Part shown: in pieces, positions 24,391 through 32,060 of the stretch | Layout: each line of letters begins with the position of its first letter | How positions within the stretch are numbered: the stretch's first letter is position 1 | The notes under the pieces: generated by a model | What the model was told of the DNA's origin: nothing | The model's database searches: none | The model's input: the letters and a program-made list of their open reading frames with translations, nothing else | Position numbers and translations under genes: made by a program | Origin: Myxococcota bacterium | GTDB taxonomy: Bacteria; Myxococcota_A; Polyangia; Polyangiales; Houyiibacteriaceae | Length of the DNA stretch: 32,063 nucleotides | Direction: 5' to 3' | Assembly: GCA_028284955.1 (NCBI GenBank) | Contig: JANQQS010000142.1 | Location: 1-32,063 of the forward strand

Positions 24391-24597
24391 ATGAGTCGCC
24401 GAGCAGGGAAGAAGAAGACTCCCGCGTCCAACGAAAACGCCCATCGGGTTCAACGTGATCGCTTGCAGCAACTCCTCCGTTCGGGTTGGTTTTGGGCGAA
24501 AGAGCCCAGAAAAGGGGAGTGGATAGGCACACGCGGCGGGTTTGGCCCGGACTTTGCTTTCTTCGCGTCCATCGTTTTCACGGTCAAGACCGGTTGA
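24391..24597 (+). CDS. Possible small basic protein (weak)
   Basis: A 68-residue frame from ATG 24391 to TGA 24597, preceded by GGGGGAC. The N-terminus is Arg/Lys-rich (MSRRAGKKKT) and the C-terminus hydrophobic (FAFFASIVFTV). Nothing recognised. It could equally be a chance frame in the intergenic region. Confidence 0.22.
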   Translation: MSRRAGKKKTPASNENAHRVQRDRLQQLLRSGWFWAKEPRKGEWIGTRGGFGPDFAFFASIVFTVKTG

Positions 24598-24608
24598 GCT
24601 GTGTTGAG

Positions 24609-24666
24609 TCGAGCAGGGTCGGGTCGAACAGAAGGTAGAGTCGAACAGAGTTGTCGGGTCGAACAG
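24609..24666 (+). repeat. Four spaced direct repeats of TCGAACAG
   Basis: TCGAGCAG at 24609 and TCGAACAG at 24624, 24641 and 24659 are 15, 17 and 18 bp apart, just before the ribosome site of the lipoprotein gene (AGGAG at 24672). They could be binding sites for a regulator or the remains of a simple tandem repeat. Confidence 0.7.
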
Positions 24667-24682
24667 AGTTTAGGAGTACGGC

Positions 24683-25270
24683 GTGAGACAGAAATCAAGT
24701 CTGGCAGCGGTCTGCGCATTGAGCGTCATAGTCACATCGGGTGCGTGTACCGCCGGCGTTCGTGAAGAGTCAGTCGGCGAGGAGCAAAAGAAGTCTCCTA
24801 CGCAGTTCGACTTCAAGAGGCCGCCGCTTTCCCAGTCGCCGTGGTTGGGATTTGGTCCCGTGCTCTTCTTCTCCAAAGATTCCGATGCCGGGCACTACTT
24901 TGTATCTTTTGCGAGCCCCAACGTGACCCACGCGGAGTTCTACAGCAAAGGGTTCTGCACAGTTCCGGACGGCACGAACGGCACGAACGACACGGTGTTT
25001 TGGGGAACCGACGGCGCCTATGTCGACCCCACCCAACCCGAAAAACCGCTGGGCGCTCTCGTCGGCTTGCAGTTCGTTCCGACCACGACGCCGGGACAAT
25101 ACAACATGTCCGTGGCGCGCACGACAAACGGTTCCGACAAAGTCGATTGGAAGTTCAATGTCGGAACTTTGAGCCCCAAAACCGTAAGTCCGGACATGGG
25201 AACGTGGCTTGCGTCGCAGGGCATCAAGAACGTCGGTTGCCAAGCGGCGGGTTATCTGTGGAAGCGATGA
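24683..25270 (+). CDS. Lipoprotein of unknown function
   Basis: 195 residues. The lipobox VTSGAC puts the lipidated Cys at 22. Start is GTG, with AGGAG six nt upstream. The mature part is beta-rich (ARTTNGSDKVDWKFNVGTL). No family recognised; an Ig-like or jelly-roll fold is possible. The stop overlaps an ATG of the next frame (ATGA). A second lipoprotein of exactly the same length follows, so the two may be partners, although they show no clear sequence similarity. Confidence 0.75.
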   Translation: MRQKSSLAAVCALSVIVTSGACTAGVREESVGEEQKKSPTQFDFKRPPLSQSPWLGFGPVLFFSKDSDAGHYFVSFASPNVTHAEFYSKGFCTVPDGTNGTNDTVFWGTDGAYVDPTQPEKPLGALVGLQFVPTTTPGQYNMSVARTTNGSDKVDWKFNVGTLSPKTVSPDMGTWLASQGIKNVGCQAAGYLWKR

Positions 25271-25311
25271 GGTTAGCTCGTCGCATAGCGCAATATGCCG
25301 GAGGGTTGAAG

Positions 25312-25899
25312 GTGAACGAATTGAGCGCACGCGCGCGTACCGCCGTACGTTGCGCCTTCGTCGTGTTGGGTGTGGCTGCGGGCGGTTGCGCTGCCAACGC
25401 AGTCGATGACCCGGGCGCGCCATCAGAGGAGAAACAGTTCTATCTCAAAGACTGGCCCAGAGATTCGCCTCATTTGGTGTGCACCGGCAAGGGTTCGGTT
25501 GACAACGCAGACGGTTTCATCTGCATGTACGAAGCCCTCGGAAAGAATGAGGCCGATCAGAAACTCGTGCTGCGAACTCGTTACCCACTGCTCTTCGCCG
25601 CGCACGCGTACCCATCGACGGATGGCGCCAAAGGAACTTACGCGCACGTGACCCTAGAACGCAAAAAGCGCCTGTCGAATGCCATTCGAGGCTGCCACAC
25701 AAGACTCGAAGGGTTCAGCGAACTTGACGCCGTTGCTTTTGCAGGCGTTCGTGAAGATCTTGCGGAAGCAGGAAAGACGTCTGCGCATGGGCAGAGACAC
25801 TGCATCGACTACGAAAACGATACCTCGGCTACGGCGCCCTATTTCAGCCCAAACGACGAGAACTTTTTTGAGCTCCACAGCGGTGCAGGCCAGGAGTGA
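25312..25899 (+). CDS. Lipoprotein of unknown function
   Basis: 195 residues from GTG 25312. The lipobox LGVAAGGC puts the lipidated Cys at 26. I preferred this start over the in-frame ATG 25267 because GGAGG lies seven nt upstream and the resulting signal peptide is compact. The mature part has Cys residues at VCTGKG, GFICMYE, RGCHTR and RHCIDY, perhaps forming disulfides. A DxxDGFICMY segment near residue 65 is distinctive, but no family was recognised. It follows the other lipoprotein gene in the same direction. Confidence 0.72.
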   Translation: MNELSARARTAVRCAFVVLGVAAGGCAANAVDDPGAPSEEKQFYLKDWPRDSPHLVCTGKGSVDNADGFICMYEALGKNEADQKLVLRTRYPLLFAAHAYPSTDGAKGTYAHVTLERKKRLSNAIRGCHTRLEGFSELDAVAFAGVREDLAEAGKTSAHGQRHCIDYENDTSATAPYFSPNDENFFELHSGAGQE

Positions 25900-25915
25900 C
25901 GAACTTTTCGCCGCA

Positions 25916-26084
25916 CTAGGAGGCTGGTGTCAAACGCTCCCGTCGGCTCGCTTGCGACGGCAGGCCATTCGCCGCCATCCCCTCACGCTCGAAAATGCTT
26001 CGGCATTTCCTCGGTTCGCAGATGCAACGACTGGCCTACCGGCGCTGCGCCAGCCTCGGTCCGCGTTTGACACCAGCCTCCTAG
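25916..26084. repeat. Near-palindromic element with perfect 22-bp terminal inverted repeats
   Basis: The arm at 25916-25937 (starting CTAGGAGGCTGGTG, ending TCAAACGC) is the exact reverse complement of 26063-26084. The 125 bp between are also partly self-complementary, for example CAGGCCA near 25963 against TGGCCTA near 26033. The centre is a perfect AAATGC-TTCG-GCATTT hairpin with a UUCG tetraloop at about 25994-26009. As RNA or single-stranded DNA the whole element would fold into one long imperfect stem. The gene-free span 25900-26120 holds nothing else. It could be a miniature inverted-repeat element, a structured leader of hflX or a long hairpin attenuator. Confidence 0.85.
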
Positions 26085-26120
26085 ACGTTTCCTCGACTTG
26101 GGCGTACAACAAACGAAAGC

Positions 26121-27812
26121 TTGCGCGTCCACGGAAATACGACCGGGCTGAGTGCTTCGGTCATCAAGTCTCTAGAGCGGCTCTACCGCCGGCGAGTTCC
26201 TTTCGATGGTTTGACGACGCCTGAGCTGACCCGTTCGCTCGCGGACGTATCCCATACAACAGGGCGGCAGGTCGGCGTACTGGTCGATCGCGCGGGACAA
26301 GTCGATCACGTCATCGTCGGCGATGCGCACAAGCTATTCTTGCCCGACGTAGGGCGCCTTCGTGCTGCCGCGGGCCGGCTACGGGGTCTGCGGCTCATTC
26401 ATACCCACCTCGCAAACCAGCCGCTGTCGCGCGATGACCTTGTCGACCTCACGCGGCTTCGGCTCGATTTGGTGGCGGCGATTTGCCTAAACCCCGCCGA
26501 TGGCCGGCCGATGTGGGTCTACTACGGACACAACGTGCCGGTACGCGACGGCGCTGACGAAGCGCCGTTCCACACCGTGGGCCCGGTTCCCTATTCTCGG
26601 TTGGACGTTAACCCGGCCGAGCTCGTGCTTGCGCTGGAAGCGGAGTTTGCGCGGGCAGCTCGAGCGCGGCCGGCTGCGGCGCCCGACGGTCGCGCGATGT
26701 TGGTCCATGTAGGAGAGAAAAGCGCAGGCGGCGTCGCTGAGGAGTCCATGCGGGAGCTGCGCGAGCTCGCTCGAACCGCGGGCGTCGAAGTCGCCGATGA
26801 GGTTGTGCAGATGCGCAATCGGGTCGATCCGAAATACGTGCTCGGGCGAGGCAAACTGGAAGACGTGGTGATTCGCGCGATGCAGCTTGATGCGGAGGTG
26901 CTGATTTTTGATCGCGACCTCCGTCCCGGCCAAGCAGCCGCCATCGCGAGCCTGACCGACCTCAAAGTGCTCGACCGCACCCAGCTTATTTTGGATATCT
27001 TCGCGCAACACGCCCATACGCGAGACGGCAAGCTGCAGGTGGAGCTCGCCCAAATGAAATATTTGCTGCCTCGGCTTGGCCAAAAAGACGACGCGCTGTC
27101 GCGCCTCAGCGGCGGGATTGGTGGGCGAGGCCCTGGTGAAACGAAACTCGAAATCGGACGACGGCGCGCGCGCGATCGCGTGACGCGGCTGCAGACACAG
27201 CTCAAGAAGTTGTCGAAGCAGCGCAAGCAGCGGCGCTCCCATCGAACGCGACGCGGCGCTCGAGTGGTCTCGCTCGTCGGGTACACCAATGCTGGCAAGA
27301 GCACGCTCATGAACGCGCTGACGGGAAGCGATGTACTCGTGGAAGACAAGCTCTTCGCTACCCTCGATACCCGATCGCGCCGCATGCATATGCCCAATGG
27401 TGAAGACATCGTGATCTCCGATACCGTCGGGTTCATTCGCGAGTTGCCCAAAGATTTGTTCGCCGCGTTTCGCGCGACGTTTGAAGAAGCCGCGGATTCC
27501 GATTTGCTCGTTCAGGTCATCGATGCCTCGGACCCCGCGCGCGATGAACACCAGCGCGCCACCGAATCGTTGATCGTCGAACTTGGCCTCGAGCAGATCC
27601 CCCGCATCGACGTCTACAACAAGGCCGACGCGGCAGGTTGGGAAGTCGCGCGGATGTGCGCGGCAAGCTCCCGCGGCGTCGCGGTTTCTGCGCTCGAAGC
27701 TCCATCGCTCAAACCACTTGTCGAACGCATCCAGGAATCGCTATCGAGAGGCGCTTTCGCGAACCTCGCAGCGGTGGACATCGACGCCAGCGATGCCGTT
27801 TCGAACGCCTAG
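26121..27812 (+). CDS. hflX: Ribosome-associated GTPase HflX
   Basis: A GTPase that binds and splits stalled 70S ribosomes, for example after heat or antibiotic stress. The 563-residue protein has the long N-terminal extension of some HflX types (HGNTTGLSASVIKSLERLYRRRVP at the start), then the HflX domain with VLGRGKLEDV at 240-249, GGIGGRGPGETKLE at 331-344, and a G domain with GYTNAGKS at 387-394 (P-loop), DTVGF at 434-438 and NKAD at 500-503. The TTG at 26121 is the only start that keeps the conserved HGNT segment. No good ribosome site is seen before it, and the long palindrome ends 36 bp upstream, so the leader may be structured. Confidence 0.95.
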   Translation: MRVHGNTTGLSASVIKSLERLYRRRVPFDGLTTPELTRSLADVSHTTGRQVGVLVDRAGQVDHVIVGDAHKLFLPDVGRLRAAAGRLRGLRLIHTHLANQPLSRDDLVDLTRLRLDLVAAICLNPADGRPMWVYYGHNVPVRDGADEAPFHTVGPVPYSRLDVNPAELVLALEAEFARAARARPAAAPDGRAMLVHVGEKSAGGVAEESMRELRELARTAGVEVADEVVQMRNRVDPKYVLGRGKLEDVVIRAMQLDAEVLIFDRDLRPGQAAAIASLTDLKVLDRTQLILDIFAQHAHTRDGKLQVELAQMKYLLPRLGQKDDALSRLSGGIGGRGPGETKLEIGRRRARDRVTRLQTQLKKLSKQRKQRRSHRTRRGARVVSLVGYTNAGKSTLMNALTGSDVLVEDKLFATLDTRSRRMHMPNGEDIVISDTVGFIRELPKDLFAAFRATFEEAADSDLLVQVIDASDPARDEHQRATESLIVELGLEQIPRIDVYNKADAAGWEVARMCAASSRGVAVSALEAPSLKPLVERIQESLSRGAFANLAAVDIDASDAVSNA

Positions 27813-27952
27813 TGAATGCTCAGGGCCTATTGTCCCCGTGGTGCCGTAGAACGACGGTTCCCTTTGTCGGTGCCGAATACTCAGTTGCGAGATTTGCACG
27901 GGAATTTGTGGGCGGCTCTGCTGCGGCACAGCCGTTGCATTGTCGACTGTCG

Positions 27953-29746
27953 ATGAAGTCGGCGATCGCATCCCACAAACGGTTGGCTCTTTCGCTTTGC
28001 TCCGTGAGCTTGCTAGCAGCGTGCGCAGCGAGCGCTGGCGACGCGGAGTCGAACCAGCAGAAATCGGTGGGCGCTCGAGTCGACGAAGTATTCTCGCTCG
28101 TGCCGACCGATGAGCTGCCGTCTCCGGTGCTGTGGCGTTCGCTTCCTGAATCTATCACCACGTCGGATGCTTGGCTGGATCATCGGCAGCCACTTTCCGA
28201 TGAAGCAAAGTCTAAGCTGCTCGAGCAGCGCATCGAAGTGACGAGAAACCAAACGCCGAAGACATATGCACATCTCGAAGCGCTTGCGGCTCGGGTGTGG
28301 AACGCCGCGCGAGGAACATTTCAGGATACCGCCCCGAACCTCGCTTCTCTACCTCCCCCTGCGATTGTGCTGGTCGACGACCATCCGCGACAGACGTCGG
28401 TCACCACGTTGTGGATTCCTCCTCGGGAAGCAACGCAGGATTCCCATATCGGTCGCGTTGTTTGGGCTATTCTTTTCAATGTTCGATGGCTCGCGAACGA
28501 AGAGGATTTCGAGGACGACGACGACGCCTCGCTCGGGTGGACGATTGGCCACGAGCTCTCTCATCTTCTTTTTCAGCACGGGCCGCTGGGTGCAATCCAA
28601 GCGAGCGGCGAGTTTCGAGCTTCCAGAGTGCCGAGCGACCGACGCTATAGTGATTTGGCATTGGCTGACTTCTCTGCGTATCAGTTTTTCAAGCTGGTGT
28701 CGGGCACAGGAAAGCGATACTACAGCGTTTGGAACTCAAGCTTTGCCGTTCGTTTGGTCGATCGTGCGACTCGGGCCGAGCTATGCTCGGGGGCTTCTCC
28801 AGACTTGGTCCAGCAAGCCGAGGAGTTTACGGATCTTCTGGCAACCTATCCTGTCCCAACGGTAGACAAGCGATTGATGTTCGCCAAAGCGGAGTACTCG
28901 AACGCGCACACCGAGAACCAACATTCGTTCGATGTGACCAACGTACCGCCGTCCTCAACCACTCCAAACGACTCCCACGGCAGACATACCAAACCGATCA
29001 TGGTTGATCCGTATCCCGGGTTTGCCGCGAAACTGGTGGATTGCGTGCCGAACCGCAGCGCCATAGGCAAATTGGCTGAGTCTCTTGGTGATCTCGTGGG
29101 GCCCGCGCGGTGGAGACAAGAACTCAGGCAAGCAGTGACTCGCGGCGGAGAAAACCTACACGCAATGCTGGTCCAGCTCGAGGGCGCAACGACACGCGCG
29201 GTTTCTGAGCTTGAAGAAAAGCCCGCACGCCTGATCTCCCGGGAAGATCAAGCGGACAACTATGGCGCGTTGTACAACTGGCTTGCAGGTGGCTCGGTGG
29301 AGCGCTCGATCGGCGTTCATGGTTGCGCCCGAGACGATTCCGAAGGTCTACGCCATCTGCCGCTCACTCCCGCCGAGGTTGACGTTCTTGGCCGCTTTCC
29401 TGCTGGTTTCACGCGAACGCAAGATACGCCGAGCCTTAGCGATGAAGCGAAATCTCTACACGGCTACGGCTACGACGTGGCATTCCATCCAAAACCTTGT
29501 TTTCGCGAGCGCGTGATTCGTCAAATAGAGCGAGAAATCGCGCGTTCTTCTCGGCGGCCGTCGCACTACACTCCCCTCCCGCAGACAGAAGCGCAAAGGC
29601 AATCCGGAGGGCAATATTGGTTCGGGCGGGCTGAGTTGAACAGAATGATTCTGGAGCTGCGGGAGAGGTTTCCGGTTCAAAAGGAGGTCACCGACCACTC
29701 TACTCCGGAGCCTGCGCCGTTTGTGCCCGACGGTTCTGGTGACTGA
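27953..29746 (+). CDS. Lipoprotein zinc metalloprotease (HExxH)
   Basis: 597 residues. The lipobox SLLAAC puts the lipidated Cys at 24. The zinc site is IGHELSHLLFQHG, with His200 and His204 and catalytic Glu201. The segment DLALADFSAYQFF at 234-246 is where M48-type enzymes have their third ligand. A run of acidic residues (EEDFEDDDDAS) precedes the site. The C-terminal 300 residues are not recognised. It is probably a periplasmic or surface protease anchored by lipid. GTG 27908 is an in-frame alternative start. It follows hflX by 140 bp and converges on the next gene with one base between. Confidence 0.8.
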   Translation: MKSAIASHKRLALSLCSVSLLAACAASAGDAESNQQKSVGARVDEVFSLVPTDELPSPVLWRSLPESITTSDAWLDHRQPLSDEAKSKLLEQRIEVTRNQTPKTYAHLEALAARVWNAARGTFQDTAPNLASLPPPAIVLVDDHPRQTSVTTLWIPPREATQDSHIGRVVWAILFNVRWLANEEDFEDDDDASLGWTIGHELSHLLFQHGPLGAIQASGEFRASRVPSDRRYSDLALADFSAYQFFKLVSGTGKRYYSVWNSSFAVRLVDRATRAELCSGASPDLVQQAEEFTDLLATYPVPTVDKRLMFAKAEYSNAHTENQHSFDVTNVPPSSTTPNDSHGRHTKPIMVDPYPGFAAKLVDCVPNRSAIGKLAESLGDLVGPARWRQELRQAVTRGGENLHAMLVQLEGATTRAVSELEEKPARLISREDQADNYGALYNWLAGGSVERSIGVHGCARDDSEGLRHLPLTPAEVDVLGRFPAGFTRTQDTPSLSDEAKSLHGYGYDVAFHPKPCFRERVIRQIEREIARSSRRPSHYTPLPQTEAQRQSGGQYWFGRAELNRMILELRERFPVQKEVTDHSTPEPAPFVPDGSGD

Positions 29747-29747
29747 G

Positions 29748-30701
29748 CTATTTCGCAACCGGTTTGAGGCCGACGCGGCCGTCTTTGGTGACGACTTCGA
29801 ATTCGATATTTTTTCCGCGATGCTTTTCTTTTAGTCGCGGCATCATCTTGTTCACGCTTCGCGCGAGCGATTCGTATTTGACATCTTCGACCCGTTCGTT
29901 GTTGCGACGTTTCGCGGCGACGTAGCGGTCATAGAGTCCGCGCATTTGCGCGTCGCTCATCCCGCTGGACGAGCCGTTGGATCTTGATGGACTTCTCGGG
30001 GTCGGAGGAGGCGGCGGCAGTTTTGGCGCGATTGGTTTCGATGCCATTGGTTTCGATGCCATTGGTTTCGATGGAGGCGGCGGAGGTGGTTTGGGAGCTG
30101 CGATTTTGCGCGTGCTCGGCGGAGGTGGCGGGGGCTTTTTGGCGTCGCTGGGGATGGCCGGCATTTTGGCCGTCCGAATTTTTGGCGGGGCTGCGCCTTC
30201 GGGTCGCTTGAATGAAGCCGTTCCGCTTGGGCTGCTGAACGCAGGTTTGCTGTCGACGTTTTGGGAAGCTGACTCATTCGGGCTTGCGGCCTTTGTATTC
30301 GCGGCAGTGCGATCTTCCGATTTGGGCGCTTTGGCGAACGTTGCCGTCGTACCTACATCCTCGGAAAACGCCGCGGGCCGAACGCTCCGCGTAGCTTGCT
30401 TGCGTCGTTGCGCGCGGCGAACATCGCGTCGATAGGTGCCTTCTTCGATCTGACGGGAGACTCGTTTCCAATACATCTGGAGCGTCGTGTAGCGCTGTAT
30501 CATCGACTGAAACCGAAACCGCAGCGCGGTGTTGCGGGGCGCGCCTCGGCGGAGGGTGTTGATCAGGCGGTCGAGATTCTTCCGTTGGATCGCTGGCTCA
30601 AGCCGCTCGATGCCCTGAAACCACTGGTCGTACAATGACTTCAGCCGGTCTAGCCCGACCTCTGCGTCCTTCAACGCAGCTTCGAATTCAGGCGTCTCCA
30701 T
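29748..30701 (-). CDS. Pro-rich protein resembling the MXAN_5187 family
   Basis: 317 residues without a signal peptide. The N-terminal 110 residues are helical and rich in Arg and Gln (YDQWFQGIERLEPAIQRKNLDRL, RFQSMIQRYTTLQMYWKRVSRQIEEGTYRRD). This pattern matches, from memory, a Myxococcus-type conserved domain associated with MXAN_5187. A long Pro/Lys/Ser-rich linker follows, with PPPPPP runs and KPMAS repeats. The C-terminal 75 residues (MSDAQMRGLYDRYVAAKRRNNE, FEVVTKDGRVGLKPV) form a second small domain of the same family. It is probably cytoplasmic; function unknown. The name rests on memory and was not checked by search. Confidence 0.7.
   Translation of the reverse strand: METPEFEAALKDAEVGLDRLKSLYDQWFQGIERLEPAIQRKNLDRLINTLRRGAPRNTALRFRFQSMIQRYTTLQMYWKRVSRQIEEGTYRRDVRRAQRRKQATRSVRPAAFSEDVGTTATFAKAPKSEDRTAANTKAASPNESASQNVDSKPAFSSPSGTASFKRPEGAAPPKIRTAKMPAIPSDAKKPPPPPPSTRKIAAPKPPPPPPSKPMASKPMASKPIAPKLPPPPPTPRSPSRSNGSSSGMSDAQMRGLYDRYVAAKRRNNERVEDVKYESLARSVNKMMPRLKEKHRGKNIEFEVVTKDGRVGLKPVAK
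30031..30072 (-). repeat. 15-bp tandem repeat in the Pro-rich linker
   Basis: ATTGGTTTCGATGCC occurs twice and is followed by a third partial unit. It encodes the KPMAS / KPIAP repeats of the linker. The unit length keeps the reading frame. Confidence 0.93.
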
Positions 30702-30899
30702 AGCTCAGCATCCTAAATTGTAGCGCCAAATACCCTTCGCGTGCGCTGTTTATTTCCAAGAGAGAATCCGAGATAAGCAGGCGCGGCACTGAAGTGTCGT
30801 CGTTCACCGTCAGCGACCACTCCGAAGTTGCAACGCAACCGGGGCCCCGCCGCACCGCGGTGGGGTCGGGCGCGACAGCGGCCGGAGTCGGGAGGGGGG

Positions 30900-30947
30900 C
30901 CCCGCGGAATCGTATTCCGTGGGGGGAGGGTTTGCACCAAACCCTCC
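30900..30947 (-). repeat. Two adjacent strong hairpins, copy A
   Basis: CCCCGCGGAAT pairs with ATTCCGTGGGG around CGT (30900-30924). Directly after it GGAGGGTTTG pairs perfectly with CAAACCCTCC around CAC (30925-30947). On the minus strand the order is the GGAGGG hairpin then the GAATAC hairpin, as in the pair at 31968-32010. It lies just after the stop of the minus-strand lipoprotein gene, so it may serve as its terminator, although no T run follows. Confidence 0.8.
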
Positions 30948-30959
30948 TAACTATTTAGC

Positions 30960-31592
30960 TTAGCGCACAGCTTTGATGCGGAGGTTGTCGAACCACAGGT
31001 CCGACTTCCAGTTGTTGAAGGCGAAGTGGTCGTGGCCCCGGCCATAGAGTGGGTCTGGATCGCGCATCTTCATTGAGAGCGCGTCGCCGAACTGTACGGA
31101 AAGCGTCTTGCCCTGTCGTTCAATGCGTACATGGTACGTTTTTCCCTTCACCACCGGATGCTTTGGGCCAACGATGCGGTCGTTTCCGTGTTCGTTCATG
31201 CGCGCGATCACGTTCAGCGAGTTGTTCCAACCGCCGAAAATCACGACGTAGCTCGTTGCGGTATAGCTTTCCTCTTTGGCTTTCGACACACCGTCGCCAA
31301 ATACCTCTGCTTTGATATCCCCTTCGGGAGATTCCGAGCGGACATCGAACTCGATGCTTACATCTTGCGGCAAGACCCTCCTGAGCCACAGCGGTCGGTT
31401 TTTGGCTCCGCGAACATGCAACTGACCGTCGCGAATTTCCCAAGGCCCGCCGGTATTGTTCCAGAGCTCCCCCAGACGATCGCGGTCAAACGAATCGGTC
31501 AACCCTTCCGAGCTGATCGCCGGATCCCCCTGCGGGGTACACCCCACCGCGACCAAAACCAAAACCAAAGAAATCTGCCGCTTTGTGATCAT
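30960..31592 (-). CDS. Lipoprotein with LamG/DUF1080-like beta-sandwich domain
   Basis: 210 residues. The lipobox VLVAVGC puts the lipidated Cys at 18. The mature part begins DSFDRDRLGELWNNTGGPWEIRDGQLHVRG and continues with alternating strands to DLWFDNLRIKAV. This is the layout of concanavalin-like sugar-binding or sugar-hydrolase domains (LamG-like, DUF1080). No catalytic residues can be assigned with certainty. ATG 31592 was chosen because the longer frame adds 25 residues with no signal-peptide character. It could bind or cleave a polysaccharide at the cell surface. Confidence 0.78.
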   Translation of the reverse strand: MITKRQISLVLVLVAVGCTPQGDPAISSEGLTDSFDRDRLGELWNNTGGPWEIRDGQLHVRGAKNRPLWLRRVLPQDVSIEFDVRSESPEGDIKAEVFGDGVSKAKEESYTATSYVVIFGGWNNSLNVIARMNEHGNDRIVGPKHPVVKGKTYHVRIERQGKTLSVQFGDALSMKMRDPDPLYGRGHDHFAFNNWKSDLWFDNLRIKAVR

Positions 31593-31749
31593 CGACGCGC
31601 ACTCTCCCGCGCCAGAGTGTCCCAGGCAAGGCGAGCGGCTGCGACGAAGACAGTGCGTCGATCGCAAGCGTTTCGCTCGTGTCGGGAACGGGATGGGGAT
31701 CGGGATTAGGAGGAGCGTCGGGATTGCGCGGCACGTTTGGGGCCGGGAA

Positions 31750-31773
31750 CCACAATTAAATACCGAATTGTGG
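31750..31773. promoter_or_regulatory. Dyad CCACAATT-8 nt-AATTGTGG
   Basis: Eight perfectly complementary bases on each side of AAATACCG, in an AT-rich island within GC-rich DNA. It lies 158 bp upstream of the minus-strand lipoprotein start, and its shape fits an operator for a helix-turn-helix regulator. Confidence 0.4.
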
Positions 31774-31829
31774 GACAGGATGGTGGTTTGGACACGGATG
31801 CAGCATCAGGTTCGGTTTCCGCGCCGCTC

Positions 31830-31959
31830 CACCGTAGAAAGAGCAGTGTTCAAATGGATCAATTGCAGCTCGAGTCGCATCCCTCAGGGCAGCGATCAGA
31901 TTGCAACTCAGGGTGCATCCCATAGAGCAGCGGAATTTTGGTCTGAGCGCGAGCGACTA
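31830..31959 (-). repeat. Dispersed intergenic repeat, right copy
   Basis: The reverse complement of 31915-31959 matches 277-321 with two differences. This copy has an extra unit of about 38 bp: GGGATGC...GAG(T/C)TGCAA...TGATC occurs twice in a row, whereas the left copy has it once. The ACTGCTCT...CTACGG end is also shared. Confidence 0.8.
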
Positions 31960-31967
31960 CTTTCCTC

Positions 31968-32010
31968 GGGGGCGATGTCGCCCCCGCCCCATCGAATACA
32001 TCCGATGGGG
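31968..32010 (+). repeat. Two adjacent GC-rich hairpins, copy B
   Basis: GGGGGCG pairs with CGCCCCC around ATGT (31968-31985). One base later CCCCATCG pairs with CGATGGGG around AATACATC (31987-32010), followed by CCCCACCCCC. The order, the GAATAC in the second loop region and the GGGGCCCC after it match copy A read on the minus strand. Confidence 0.78.
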
Positions 32011-32042
32011 CCCCACCCCCTACTGGACAGCGAACGACTGAG

Positions 32043-32060
32043 GAAGGCTCCGAGCCTTTC
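32043..32060 (+). other. Hairpin at the right edge
   Basis: AAGGCT pairs with AGCCTT around CCG. Whether a T run follows cannot be seen because the window ends three bases later. Confidence 0.4.

Larger units (their letters stand above)
24309..24682. other. Intergenic region upstream of the lipid locus
   Basis: 374 bp between the divergent desaturase and lipoprotein genes. It holds a CGATCG dyad near the desaturase start, one weak small open frame on the plus strand, and four spaced direct repeats just before the lipoprotein ribosome site. Promoters for both directions should lie here. Confidence 0.6.

Noticed and set aside
25916-26084. Retron-like non-coding RNA
   Set aside because: Inverted ends fit superficially, but no reverse transcriptase gene is present in the window.
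30713-30940. Minus-strand frame of 75 residues through the paired hairpins
   Set aside because: Its sequence comes from palindromic DNA and is not protein-like.
31486-31755. Minus-strand frame of 89 residues with Asn-Pro-Asp repeats
   Set aside because: It overlaps the start of a better-supported lipoprotein gene and has a TTG start without a ribosome site.
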